From Pedobacter sp. MC2016-24 (GTDB taxonomy: Bacteria; Bacteroidota; Bacteroidia; Sphingobacteriales; Sphingobacteriaceae), in assembly GCF_015223055.1 (NCBI RefSeq), contig NZ_JADFBX010000014.1, positions 1-64,000 of the forward strand: DNA of 64,000 nt. Direction: 5' to 3'. The stretch's first letter is position 1; every line of letters begins with the position of its first letter. The notes beneath the pieces were generated by a model. The model was not told the origin of the DNA, did not search any database, and saw nothing but the letters and a program-made list of their open reading frames with translations. Shown here piece after piece: positions 36,504-44,750 of the stretch. The translations under genes were made by a program, and so were the position numbers.

Positions 36504-37337
36504 ATGATAAATACGCAGCAATCTATTGGTGTTTTTGATTCCGGATATGGTGGTTTAACCGTCTTCAAATCTATTGTAAATAAACTTCCTGACTACAATT
36601 ACATTTACCTCGGGGATAATGGTCGTGCGCCTTATGGAGACCGCTCATTCGATACCATTTACCAATACACGCTGGAATGTGTGGAATGGTTGTTTGCGCA
36701 AAATTGCCCCTTGGTGATTCTGGCTTGCAATACAGCTTCAGCAAAAGCCTTACGGTCCATTCAACAAAACATATTACCGAATAAATATCCGGGATACCGG
36801 GTGCTTGGCGTGATCAGACCCACAGCGGAAATTGTTGGTGACTTTACAAAATCCAATGTTGTAGGTGTAATGGGAACAAGGGGAACTGTCAATTCAGAAT
36901 CTTACCTGATGGAAATTGATCACTTCTTTCCAAATGTTAAAGTGGTACAGCAGAGCTGCCCGATGTGGGTGCCATTGATTGAAAACAATGAACACCTGGA
37001 GCCAGGTGCTGATTACTTTGTCAAAGAATACGTAGCTGAATTACTGGCTAAGGATGCGCATATAGACTGCATCATTCTGGCTTGCACACACTATCCCTTG
37101 CTGATCCCTAAAATTAAAGAATTTCTTCCCAACGGGATTGATCTCCTGGGCCAGGATGATATTGTGGCGGATAGCCTGGTGTCGTATCTCGAAAGGCATC
37201 CGGAGATCGCAGGTCAGCTCGGTAAAGCAGCAATAAGAGCATTTTATACTTCCGGAGATCCCCGGGCTTTTGATGCCAGTGCATCCATCTTTTTTGGTGA
37301 AACAGTAAATTCGAACCGTGTAGATTTAAAATTATAG
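36504..37337 (+). CDS. murI: Glutamate racemase
   Basis: A 277-residue racemase supplying D-glutamate for peptidoglycan. FDSGYGGLTV at the N-terminus carries the first catalytic acid; the catalytic cysteines are in LACNTASAKAL and ILACTHYPLL. The ORF can be extended to a TTG at 36474, but that extension is the stem of the terminator, so the ATG at 36504 is chosen. Transcription must come from read-through of that terminator or an unrecognised promoter. The gene is complete. Confidence 0.93.
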   Translation: MINTQQSIGVFDSGYGGLTVFKSIVNKLPDYNYIYLGDNGRAPYGDRSFDTIYQYTLECVEWLFAQNCPLVILACNTASAKALRSIQQNILPNKYPGYRVLGVIRPTAEIVGDFTKSNVVGVMGTRGTVNSESYLMEIDHFFPNVKVVQQSCPMWVPLIENNEHLEPGADYFVKEYVAELLAKDAHIDCIILACTHYPLLIPKIKEFLPNGIDLLGQDDIVADSLVSYLERHPEIAGQLGKAAIRAFYTSGDPRAFDASASIFFGETVNSNRVDLKL

Positions 37338-37408
37338 GTGCTTGAACCTGCAATTCTAATCTGAATGAAAGATTCTATTTCTTTCTAGGTTCTGATTATT
37401 ATTAACGG

Positions 37409-37416
37409 TAAATTTG
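37409..37416 (+). promoter_or_regulatory. -7 promoter element of the purF-like gene
   Basis: TAAATTTG (TAnnTTTG), 20 bases before the ATG. No good -33 TTG at standard spacing was seen. Confidence 0.55.
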
Positions 37417-37436
37417 CGGCTCAAATAACACACCTA

Positions 37437-39338
37437 ATGAGTGACTCGATAAAACACGAATGCGGAATAGCCTTTATCCGCCTTTTAAAACCTCTCTCAT
37501 ACTACCAGGAAAAATACGGTACTGCACTTTACGGCCTGAACAAGCTTTATCTTTTGATGGAAAAACAGCACAACCGCGGGCAAGATGGCGCCGGTATTGC
37601 AACCATTAAACTTGATGTTAAGCCAGGACACCGTTACATCAGCAGATACCGCTCTATGGCACAAAATGCTGTAGCAGATATTTTTGGGTATGTGCAGAAC
37701 AAGTTTGTAGACATCCAAAATGAGACGCCGGAACTGATGCAAGATGCGGAATGGCTAAAACAAAATGTAAGTTTTATTGGTGAGGTATTGTTAGGGCACC
37801 TGCGTTATGGAACACACGGTAAGAACAGCATCGAAAACTGTCACCCCTTCCTTCGTCAGAACAACTGGATGACCAGGAACCTGGTAATTGCCGGAAATTT
37901 CAACATGACCAATGTGGATGAGTTACTGGAGCAGTTATATGAGCTTGGTCAGCACCCAAAAGAGCAGGCGGATACCGTAACCGTACTGGAAAAAATTGGT
38001 CACTTCCTGGATGATGAAAATCAGCAGTTGTTTGATCAGTATAAAAAAGAAGGTCTGGATAACGTAGAGATTACTCAAAAGATCTCTAGAAACCTGGACA
38101 TTGCTAAAATTCTAAAACGCTCTGCAAAAAACTGGGATGGAGGTTATGCCATTTCCGGAATTGTAGGTAATGGTGATGCTTTTGTTTTGCGTGATCCTTC
38201 TGGAATCCGTCCGGCTTATTACTATGCTGACGATGAGATCGTGGTAGCAGCTTCTGAAAGACCAGCGATTCAAACGGCTTTCAATATTCAGTTTAAAAAT
38301 GTTCAGGAAATTAAACCAGGGCATGCGCTAATTGTTAAAAAAGACGGTACCGTAACTCAAGAAGAATTCAGAGAGCCTGCAGAAAAAAGAGCGTGTTCAT
38401 TTGAACGGATCTATTTCTCCAGAGGAAGTGATGCCGAAATCTATAAAGAAAGAAAACACCTGGGTGCATTATTGTGCGACCAGATCTTAAAAGCGGTGAG
38501 TGCTGATTTGAAAAATACAGTATTCTCTTTCATACCAAATACTGCAGAGGTGTCATTTTACGGAATGGTAGACGGTCTGCATGCTTATATCAGGGATTTC
38601 CAAAAGGATGCTTTATTGCGTCGCAAAGATATTCTGGATGATACCGCACTTGATGAATTGCTTTCTATGCGCCCAAGGGTAGAGAAACTGGCCATTAAGG
38701 ATGTTAAATTGAGAACTTTCATTACCCAGGATGCAGATCGTGGCGATATGGTTGCCCATGTCTACGATACGACCTATGGTGTAATTAAAAATCATACGGA
38801 TACGCTGGTTGCCATTGACGATTCCATCGTAAGGGGAACAACTTTAAAGCAAAGTATCATCAAAATTATTGACAGGCTGCATCCTAAAAAGATTATCATT
38901 GTATCTTCAGCACCACAAATCCGTTATCCCGATTGCTACGGTATTGATATGTCTAAAATGGGACAGTTTGTAGCCTTCGAAGCAGCGATTCAATTGTTGA
39001 AAGAAAGAGGCCTTGAGCATATCATTGAAGAGGTTTATCAGAAATGTAAAGCTTCATTATTATTGCCTAAAGAAGAAATCGTAAACCACGTAAAAGATAT
39101 TTACAGACCGTTTAAACAGGAAGAGATTTCTGCGCAAATCACCAAAATCATTACTCCGGAAAATATCAATGCGGAAGTTGAAGTGATTTATCAGACACTT
39201 GATAACTTACACGTGGCTTGTCCTAATCATACCGGAGATTGGTACTTCTCAGGAAATTATCCTACACCAGGTGGTAATAAAGTAGTGAATAAAGCTTTTG
39301 TAAACTGGAAAGAAGGAAATAACCAGCGGGCTTACTAG
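37437..39338 (+). CDS. Long amidophosphoribosyltransferase (PurF) paralogue
   Basis: A 633-residue protein with the two PurF halves. An Ntn glutaminase domain starts at C9 after MSDSIKHE, which resembles a cleavable propeptide. The phosphoribosyltransferase domain has an intact PRPP loop IDDSIVRGTT (near residue 463). GDAFVLRDPSGIRPAYY is also PurF-like. It is about 130-160 residues longer than PurF enzymes. The usual AHNGN of the glutaminase site reads AGNFN here, replacing the oxyanion glycine by phenylalanine. The C-terminal CxxCFTGxYP iron-sulfur segment reads GDWYFSGNYP. It may be a specialised paralogue and not the purine pathway enzyme. It stands alone with its own promoter. Confidence 0.82.
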   Translation: MSDSIKHECGIAFIRLLKPLSYYQEKYGTALYGLNKLYLLMEKQHNRGQDGAGIATIKLDVKPGHRYISRYRSMAQNAVADIFGYVQNKFVDIQNETPELMQDAEWLKQNVSFIGEVLLGHLRYGTHGKNSIENCHPFLRQNNWMTRNLVIAGNFNMTNVDELLEQLYELGQHPKEQADTVTVLEKIGHFLDDENQQLFDQYKKEGLDNVEITQKISRNLDIAKILKRSAKNWDGGYAISGIVGNGDAFVLRDPSGIRPAYYYADDEIVVAASERPAIQTAFNIQFKNVQEIKPGHALIVKKDGTVTQEEFREPAEKRACSFERIYFSRGSDAEIYKERKHLGALLCDQILKAVSADLKNTVFSFIPNTAEVSFYGMVDGLHAYIRDFQKDALLRRKDILDDTALDELLSMRPRVEKLAIKDVKLRTFITQDADRGDMVAHVYDTTYGVIKNHTDTLVAIDDSIVRGTTLKQSIIKIIDRLHPKKIIIVSSAPQIRYPDCYGIDMSKMGQFVAFEAAIQLLKERGLEHIIEEVYQKCKASLLLPKEEIVNHVKDIYRPFKQEEISAQITKIITPENINAEVEVIYQTLDNLHVACPNHTGDWYFSGNYPTPGGNKVVNKAFVNWKEGNNQRAY

Positions 39339-39372
39339 GCAAAAAAGCTGTACTGTTCTGAGTCTGGCATCT

Positions 39373-39470
39373 GAGGCGCTGAAAAAGCGCACAGCGCTTA
39401 GGCCTCTTCACAGTAAGCATTTTTGCTTCCAACTAGGCGGCTTGTATAGTGTGTTAACTGGGCGGCTTGT
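39373..39470. other. Structured non-coding stretch after the purF-like gene
   Basis: The gap 39339-39568 contains no credible gene. GCGCTG (39376-39381) pairs with CAGCGC (39392-39397). Further on, AACTAGGCGGCTTGT (39431-39445) is repeated with one change at 39456-39470, 25 bases apart. The stretch is more GC-rich than the surrounding intergenic DNA. It may be a 3' UTR structure or a small RNA; nothing identifies it. Confidence 0.4.
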
Positions 39471-39490
39471 TTGGCGTCCCTTAAAATAAA

Positions 39491-39533
39491 TGTAAAAAAA
39501 GACCTGTTACGCGTTGTAACAGGTCTTTTTTTT
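39491..39533. terminator. Long bidirectional terminator between purF-like and lysE-like genes
   Basis: Nearly perfect stem of about 19 bp, GACCTGTTAC (39501-39510) with GTAACAGGTC (39516-39525), flanked by an A-run and a T-run, with a 5-base loop GCGTT. It serves both convergent genes. Confidence 0.9.
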
Positions 39534-39568
39534 ACATTTAACGATGTATTATTTTTCCCCTTTACACT

Positions 39569-40198
39569 TTACACTTTATAGTGCTTCAACAACACCTCTA
39601 CAAACAGCCGAATGGCAAAAATGATAATCACGGCGCCTGCAATCCTGTTGAGGTTCTGTATGGTCTTTTCCTTGATGCGGTATCTTAATTTAGCAGCATA
39701 ATATGTTTTTACCCCATCTACGGTAAGTTGTGTCGCCATGGCCACAATAAAGAATACAACCTTTTCTGCCATGGTTAAATGCAGCTGCACTGAAACAATA
39801 CCACCTACCATAATCCAAAACATTAAGGTAGTAGGAGAGAGGAGGCACATTAAAAATCCTTTGAGGATATAACCCCGCTTTTTAATCTTGGCGATTTCGC
39901 TGACATCGTAACTGACTTTCACCTTATGGAGCAGGTAATACAACCCGATCCCAAATAAAAAAAGGCCTCCAATGATGCCTATATACTGAAAATATGTTGA
40001 TTTATAATTTACAAACTGTGCGCTGAATATGGTGAGTGCGATGAAGATGATATCGCTAAAGACTACACCAATCGCCAGAGAGAAACCTGCTTTAAAGCCC
40101 TTTTCAATGCTGGTCTTGATCATCGAGAAGAAGACCGGACCTGTTAAAAAAGAAAATAAAATACCCGCTCCTATCCCTTGTAATATTGCTTCAAACAT
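39569..40198 (-). CDS. LysE-family exporter
   Basis: A 209-residue inner-membrane protein with about six hydrophobic helices. The N-terminal GAGILFSFLTGPVFFSMI is the LysE/RhtB-type signature (usually GxxxxxSPGP). Members export amino acids or related metabolites. The substrate cannot be told. It is transcribed towards the large bidirectional terminator and away from the deaminase gene. Residue count is normal for the family. Confidence 0.87.
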   Translation of the reverse strand: MFEAILQGIGAGILFSFLTGPVFFSMIKTSIEKGFKAGFSLAIGVVFSDIIFIALTIFSAQFVNYKSTYFQYIGIIGGLFLFGIGLYYLLHKVKVSYDVSEIAKIKKRGYILKGFLMCLLSPTTLMFWIMVGGIVSVQLHLTMAEKVVFFIVAMATQLTVDGVKTYYAAKLRYRIKEKTIQNLNRIAGAVIIIFAIRLFVEVLLKHYKV

Positions 40199-40248
40199 CC
40201 ACCTAACGTATATATATTATTGTGCTAATATGCAATTTTAAACATAAA

Positions 40249-40309
40249 GTGCCCCCTTTTTTCTCAATGAATTTTGTCTGGGGCATTATTTTATTTTTGT
40301 CTAAGTTTG
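40249..40309 (+). promoter_or_regulatory. Hairpin and two -7 elements upstream of the dCMP deaminase gene
   Basis: The 194-bp divergent gap 40199-40392 contains a stem TGCCCC (40250-40255) with GGGGCA (40280-40285), then TATTTTTG (40292-40299) and TAAGTTTG (40302-40309), both matching TAnnTTTG. Either could start a leader of about 80 bases for the deaminase gene. The hairpin's role is unclear. Confidence 0.5.
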
Positions 40310-40392
40310 ACCTTACTTAGCATCCGGGCCAATAAATAACTTAACTTAAACGCTGTTGATGCCCATTAAGTATCGAAATTACAAGGAATAGT

Positions 40393-40863
40393 ATGACTAC
40401 AAATAATATCAGAACAAAACCAAGCTTCAACCATATTTTTATGAATCTGGCCACCGATCTGGCCGGTCGTTCACATTGCGTACGTGCTCAGGTGGGTGCT
40501 GTTTTAACCAAAGACACCAGGATCATTTCCATTGGTTATAACGGTCCGCCACCAGAAACACACAACTGCGATGAAGAGTGGCCGGAGGATGGCTGTGCCA
40601 GGGATTCCAGGGGAAGCTGTTCCCTGGCGATACATGCAGAGGAAAATGCCATTCTTTACGGACTAAGAAACGGTTCCAATATAGAAGGTGCAACCCTTTA
40701 TACCACTTTATCGCCGTGCATTGCCTGTGCCCGTTTAATTTTATCTTCGGGAATTAAAACCGTATATTTCAAAGATTCATATGCGGCCTATAAAGGCCTT
40801 CCAAGTGATGAAGGAGTAGATTTTTTGAGCCGGTTTGGCGTAGAAGTCATTAAGTATTCTTAA
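40393..40863 (+). CDS. dCMP/cytidine-type deaminase (ComEB-like)
   Basis: A 156-residue zinc-dependent deaminase. HAEENAILYG carries the zinc histidine and catalytic glutamate, and SPCIACARLI carries the two zinc cysteines, as in deoxycytidylate deaminases. The early block RSHCVRAQVGAVLTKD is also typical. It would convert dCMP to dUMP for thymidylate synthesis. guaA follows 8 bp later; the stop codon of this gene forms part of the guaA -7 element. Confidence 0.9.
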   Translation: MTTNNIRTKPSFNHIFMNLATDLAGRSHCVRAQVGAVLTKDTRIISIGYNGPPPETHNCDEEWPEDGCARDSRGSCSLAIHAEENAILYGLRNGSNIEGATLYTTLSPCIACARLILSSGIKTVYFKDSYAAYKGLPSDEGVDFLSRFGVEVIKYS

Positions 40864-40868
40864 CTTTG
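40861..40868 (+). promoter_or_regulatory. -7 promoter element of guaA, overlapping the deaminase stop codon
   Basis: TAACTTTG (TAnnTTTG). Its first three bases are the deaminase stop TAA and it ends 3 bases before the guaA ATG. A TTTG at 40834-40837 lies 23 bp upstream. Confidence 0.6.
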
Positions 40869-40871
40869 GCC

Positions 40872-42401
40872 ATGCTAGAAAAAATCATTATTCTCGATTT
40901 TGGTTCCCAATACACACAATTGATTGCCCGAAGGGTACGTGAGCTAAATGTTTATTGCGAGATTCATCCATTTAATAAGATTCCTGAACTCTCAACTGAT
41001 GTAAAAGGAATTATTCTATCAGGTAGCCCTTATTCTGTTCGTCAGGAAGATGCACCGCAGGTAGATTTGGGTCAGTTTACTAATTACCCGACCCTGGCTG
41101 TTTGCTATGGCGCACAATACATCGCTCAGCATTCCGGAGGTGAGGTTCAGCCTTCCTCTACTCGTGAATACGGACGTGCAAATTTGAATTTTGTAGCTAC
41201 AGACAATAAATTATTGAAGAATATAGCCTTAGATTCTCAGGTATGGATGTCTCATGGTGATACGATCACTAAAGTGCCTGAACACTTCGAATTGATTGCA
41301 AGTACAGATAGTGTTAAAGTGGCTGCTTACCAGGTAAAAGGTAGCGAAACTTATGGTATCCAGTTTCACCCTGAAGTTACACACAGCATCGATGGTAAAC
41401 AATTGTTAGAGAATTTTCTGGTAGACATTTGCGGATGTAAACAAGAGTGGACCCCATATGCCTTTGTAGAAACTACAATTGCAGAGTTGAAAGCTCAGCT
41501 TGGAGATGATAAAGTGGTCCTTGGCCTTTCAGGTGGTGTAGACTCCAGCGTTGCCGCGGTTTTATTACACAAAGCAATCGGGGCAAACTTACATTGTATT
41601 TTCGTAGACAACGGCTTACTTCGTAAAGATGAATATGCTGCCGTACTGGAGCAATATAAACACCTTGGTTTAAACATCAAAGGCGTAGATGCTAAAGAAC
41701 GTTTCTTAAGCCAGCTTGCCGGTGTTACCGATCCTGAGTTGAAGCGTAAAGCAATCGGACGTGTATTCATCGAGGTTTTCGATACGGAAGCGCACCTGGT
41801 TGAAGACGTAAAATGGTTGGCACAAGGCACAATTTACCCGGACATCATTGAGTCTGTATCTGTAAATGGTGGGCCTTCAGCAACAATCAAATCTCACCAT
41901 AATGTTGGCGGATTGCCTGATTTTATGAAACTAAAAGTAGTAGAACCATTGAAAACTTTGTTCAAAGACGAAGTAAGAAGGGTAGGTACTTCTTTAGGAT
42001 TGGAGCATTTCATTATCGGACGTCACCCTTTCCCTGGACCAGGTCTGGCCATTCGTATTTTGGGTGAAGTGACTGCCGAGAAAGTGGCGATCCTGCAGGA
42101 AGCAGATGCAATATATATCAATAATTTGAAAGAAGCTGGTTTGTACGATAAAGTGTGGCAGGCCGGAGCGATATTTTTGCCAGTTCAATCTGTAGGGGTA
42201 ATGGGAGATGAGCGTACTTATGAAAACGCAATAGCCCTGCGCGCTGTCGAGTCTGTAGATGGTATGACTGCCGATTGGTGTCATTTACCATATCCGGTAC
42301 TTGCTAAAATTTCCAATGAAATCATCAACAAAGTAAAAGGAATTAACCGCGTAGTATATGACATTAGTTCAAAACCACCAGCTACCATTGAGTGGGAATA
42401 A
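40872..42401 (+). CDS. guaA: GMP synthase (glutamine-hydrolysing)
   Basis: A 509-residue enzyme that aminates XMP to GMP. The class I glutamine amidotransferase domain (1-190) begins KIIILDFGSQYTQLIARRVRE. It has the nucleophile in AVCYGAQYIA (cysteine near 76) and the histidine/glutamate pair in QFHPEV. The synthetase domain follows with P-loop LGLSGGVDSS (near 218), and the dimerisation domain ends the protein. The TTG at 40866 lies within the promoter, so the ATG at 40872 is used. The next gene overlaps the end of guaA by 44 bp. Confidence 0.96.
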   Translation: MLEKIIILDFGSQYTQLIARRVRELNVYCEIHPFNKIPELSTDVKGIILSGSPYSVRQEDAPQVDLGQFTNYPTLAVCYGAQYIAQHSGGEVQPSSTREYGRANLNFVATDNKLLKNIALDSQVWMSHGDTITKVPEHFELIASTDSVKVAAYQVKGSETYGIQFHPEVTHSIDGKQLLENFLVDICGCKQEWTPYAFVETTIAELKAQLGDDKVVLGLSGGVDSSVAAVLLHKAIGANLHCIFVDNGLLRKDEYAAVLEQYKHLGLNIKGVDAKERFLSQLAGVTDPELKRKAIGRVFIEVFDTEAHLVEDVKWLAQGTIYPDIIESVSVNGGPSATIKSHHNVGGLPDFMKLKVVEPLKTLFKDEVRRVGTSLGLEHFIIGRHPFPGPGLAIRILGEVTAEKVAILQEADAIYINNLKEAGLYDKVWQAGAIFLPVQSVGVMGDERTYENAIALRAVESVDGMTADWCHLPYPVLAKISNEIINKVKGINRVVYDISSKPPATIEWE

Positions 42402-43584
42402 ATACTGGCTGATTTGCATGGCGGGCATACTCTTGTCCGCCTGCTCGCCAAAAATAAAACCCGTAACTAAAAAGCCCGAAGTTCCAAAAGAGGTAAAAGT
42501 TCCGGAAAAAACTGTGAGCAGATTTTCTGAGGCTAACATTGCCCTGCTCGTCCCTTTTCGTTTAAATGAAATTAAACTTAAAACTGCTGTTAAAGCCGAT
42601 GTGGAAAAAGCAGCCATGGCCATTGACTTTTACCAGGGTTTTAAATTGGGTGTAGATTCGGCTGCTGCAGTAGCGGGTCAGAACTTTAAACTCAAGGTTT
42701 TTGATACCCGGGATAGCAATACTCAAATCGAAGGCATCATTGAAAACGGAGGTTTAATCGGTACCAATTTGATCGTTGGGCCAGTGTATCCCGATGGATT
42801 AAAATACATGACCAATTATTCCGTTACTAAAGGTATCCCTGTGGTTAATCCATTGGCCGCCTCTCAGCCTGCGGAATTTAACAATCCCAACCTCATTTCT
42901 ATTGTCAATAACATAGATTTGCATGCGCGTAAAATAGGTGATTACGTTACCAGGACTTATAATCCGGCAACAACCGTTGTGGTATTGATCAACCCCAAGT
43001 CGGCAAGCGATGAAGTGATGGGCGCGCCATTGAGGCAGTATTTTTCTGCCAAACCCAATTTTCAGTTTCAGGAATATGGTTCCGTTTTTACCCTGGAAAC
43101 CAAATTACAGAAAGGGAAGAAGTACGTGATCCTATTGAGCTCGTCCGATCGCAAATTTGTGGTTCCAACACTGGATAAACTCATGAAAATGAAAAGGGTA
43201 GGTTTGGATGAACTACTTTTTGGACATCCGGATTGGGTGAAACAAAATTACAATACCGATCAGTTACAGGCCTTAAATACCTATGTAACCTCATCTTACA
43301 AAGTCGATTATACCCGCTCTGAGGTAAACGTCTTTATCAAACAATACCGGGCTTTGTTCAATTTTGAACCTGGAGAATATGCTTTTAAAGGTTTTGACAT
43401 TGGTTTTTACTTCGGTAAACTGCTGGCTCAGCACGGACAAAGCTATTTGAAACACCTGACTAAAGATAAATACAAAGGCCTGCACAATACTTTCAGCTTT
43501 GTTCATGACAATGCGCTTGGGTATATTAATACCAGCTTGATGCTGTTACATTATAAAAACTTTGCTTTAAACGTTGTAGAATGA
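42358..43584 (+). CDS. Lipoprotein with periplasmic-binding-protein type 1 fold
   Basis: A 408-residue putative lipoprotein. The hydrophobic segment YWLICMAGILLSAC ends in a lipobox with the cysteine near residue 29. A proline/lysine-rich spacer follows, then a body resembling type 1 periplasmic binding (Leu/Ile/Val-binding) folds: IALLVPFRLNEIKLK, NLIVGPVYPDGLKYM and YAFKGFDIGFYFG. No ABC permease genes are adjacent, so it is probably not a transport receptor. The listed ATG overlaps guaA by 44 bp; a TTG start near 42391 would shorten the overlap. Its 3' end overlaps the next gene as ATGA. Confidence 0.8.
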   Translation: MTLVQNHQLPLSGNKYWLICMAGILLSACSPKIKPVTKKPEVPKEVKVPEKTVSRFSEANIALLVPFRLNEIKLKTAVKADVEKAAMAIDFYQGFKLGVDSAAAVAGQNFKLKVFDTRDSNTQIEGIIENGGLIGTNLIVGPVYPDGLKYMTNYSVTKGIPVVNPLAASQPAEFNNPNLISIVNNIDLHARKIGDYVTRTYNPATTVVVLINPKSASDEVMGAPLRQYFSAKPNFQFQEYGSVFTLETKLQKGKKYVILLSSSDRKFVVPTLDKLMKMKRVGLDELLFGHPDWVKQNYNTDQLQALNTYVTSSYKVDYTRSEVNVFIKQYRALFNFEPGEYAFKGFDIGFYFGKLLAQHGQSYLKHLTKDKYKGLHNTFSFVHDNALGYINTSLMLLHYKNFALNVVE

Positions 43585-44750
43585 GGGTAGAACACCAGGT
43601 TAGGGCTTTTGAGCAAATCTTTAAAGAATATGATGGCGTAAATCCGCTACATCGGTTTTTGTTTATGTATTATAAACAGCATAAACAGATGGGCTCGTCC
43701 GACAGGCGTTGGGCTACACGCTATATCTATAGCTTTTTCCGATTGGGTAAGGCCTTAATTCAGGAAAACCCCTTATTGCGTTTGGCCATTGCCGATTTCC
43801 TCTGCAACGCGGATGCAAGTTTGGTGACCAGTACTTATTTGCCTCAACTGGCAGAACAGGTAGCACGCCCAACAGCAGAAAAAATTGAATTGATCCAAAA
43901 AGCCTATCCAAAGTTTAAATTGGAAGATGTTTTTCCTTTTCATGCAGCCCTTTCCAAAAGCATAGATCAAAAGCTGTTTTTCGCCTCCTTTTTTGTACAG
44001 CCAGATTTGTTTATTCGTTTAAACACGGCTTTTGCACAACAAACCTTCGAGGCTTTGAAGCAGCATGCTGTGCCTTTTAACGCCATTACTGAATACACCC
44101 TGGCTTTGCCTAATGGTACCAAACTGGAACAGGTACTGCCGGTACAAAAGTATTATCAGGTGCAGGATTTATCTTCGCAGCAAACTGGTAAGTTCTTTAA
44201 ACCACAGCCATGGGATAAATGGTGGGATTGCTGTGCAGCCTCTGGTGGTAAATCGCTGTTGCTACATGCATTGGAACCTAAAGTGGAACTACTGGTCAGT
44301 GATGTCCGGGAAAATAGCTTAAACAATCTGGATGAGCGTTTTCAGGAAGCTGGGTTAAAGCAATACCAAAAGAAAGTGCTTGACTTGCTTCAAAACAACG
44401 ATCCTGACCTGCATCATTATGAATTCGACGGCATCATACTGGATGCGCCATGTTCTGGTGCTGGTACCTGGGGCCGTACACCAGAAATGCTGTATTACTT
44501 TGAAGATCATAAAATTGATTATTTCTCCAGGCTACAAAAGAACATTGCTGCCAATGTCATTAAATACCTCAAGCCCGGCAAACCATTAATCTACATTACC
44601 TGCTCTGCATTTGAACAGGAAAATGAAGGGGTAGTTCATTGGATGCTGGAGAACTTACCGCTGGAGCTTGAAGAAATGGAGCTGGTTAAAGGCTATACCC
44701 AAAAAGCAGATACCATGTTTGTTGCACGGCTGCTTAAAAAAGCATTATAG
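43581..44750 (+). CDS. RsmB/NOP2-family RNA cytosine-C5 methyltransferase
   Basis: A 389-residue SAM-dependent RNA methyltransferase. DAPCSGAGTWGRTPE carries the release cysteine and ITCSAFEQENEG the catalytic cysteine, both hallmarks of the family. The SAM site is the degenerate CCAASGGKSLLL. The N-terminal 150 or so residues may hold an RNA-binding NusB-like part. The target (16S rRNA or tRNA) is unknown. It overlaps the upstream lipoprotein by 4 bases and overlaps the convergent MarC gene by 6 bases at the 3' end. Confidence 0.9.
   Translation: MRVEHQVRAFEQIFKEYDGVNPLHRFLFMYYKQHKQMGSSDRRWATRYIYSFFRLGKALIQENPLLRLAIADFLCNADASLVTSTYLPQLAEQVARPTAEKIELIQKAYPKFKLEDVFPFHAALSKSIDQKLFFASFFVQPDLFIRLNTAFAQQTFEALKQHAVPFNAITEYTLALPNGTKLEQVLPVQKYYQVQDLSSQQTGKFFKPQPWDKWWDCCAASGGKSLLLHALEPKVELLVSDVRENSLNNLDERFQEAGLKQYQKKVLDLLQNNDPDLHHYEFDGIILDAPCSGAGTWGRTPEMLYYFEDHKIDYFSRLQKNIAANVIKYLKPGKPLIYITCSAFEQENEGVVHWMLENLPLELEEMELVKGYTQKADTMFVARLLKKAL

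Noticed and set aside
42358..42401. Overlap of the lipoprotein gene with guaA as a frameshift
   Set aside because: Both proteins are complete and typical; the overlap is just an upstream start choice in a compact operon.
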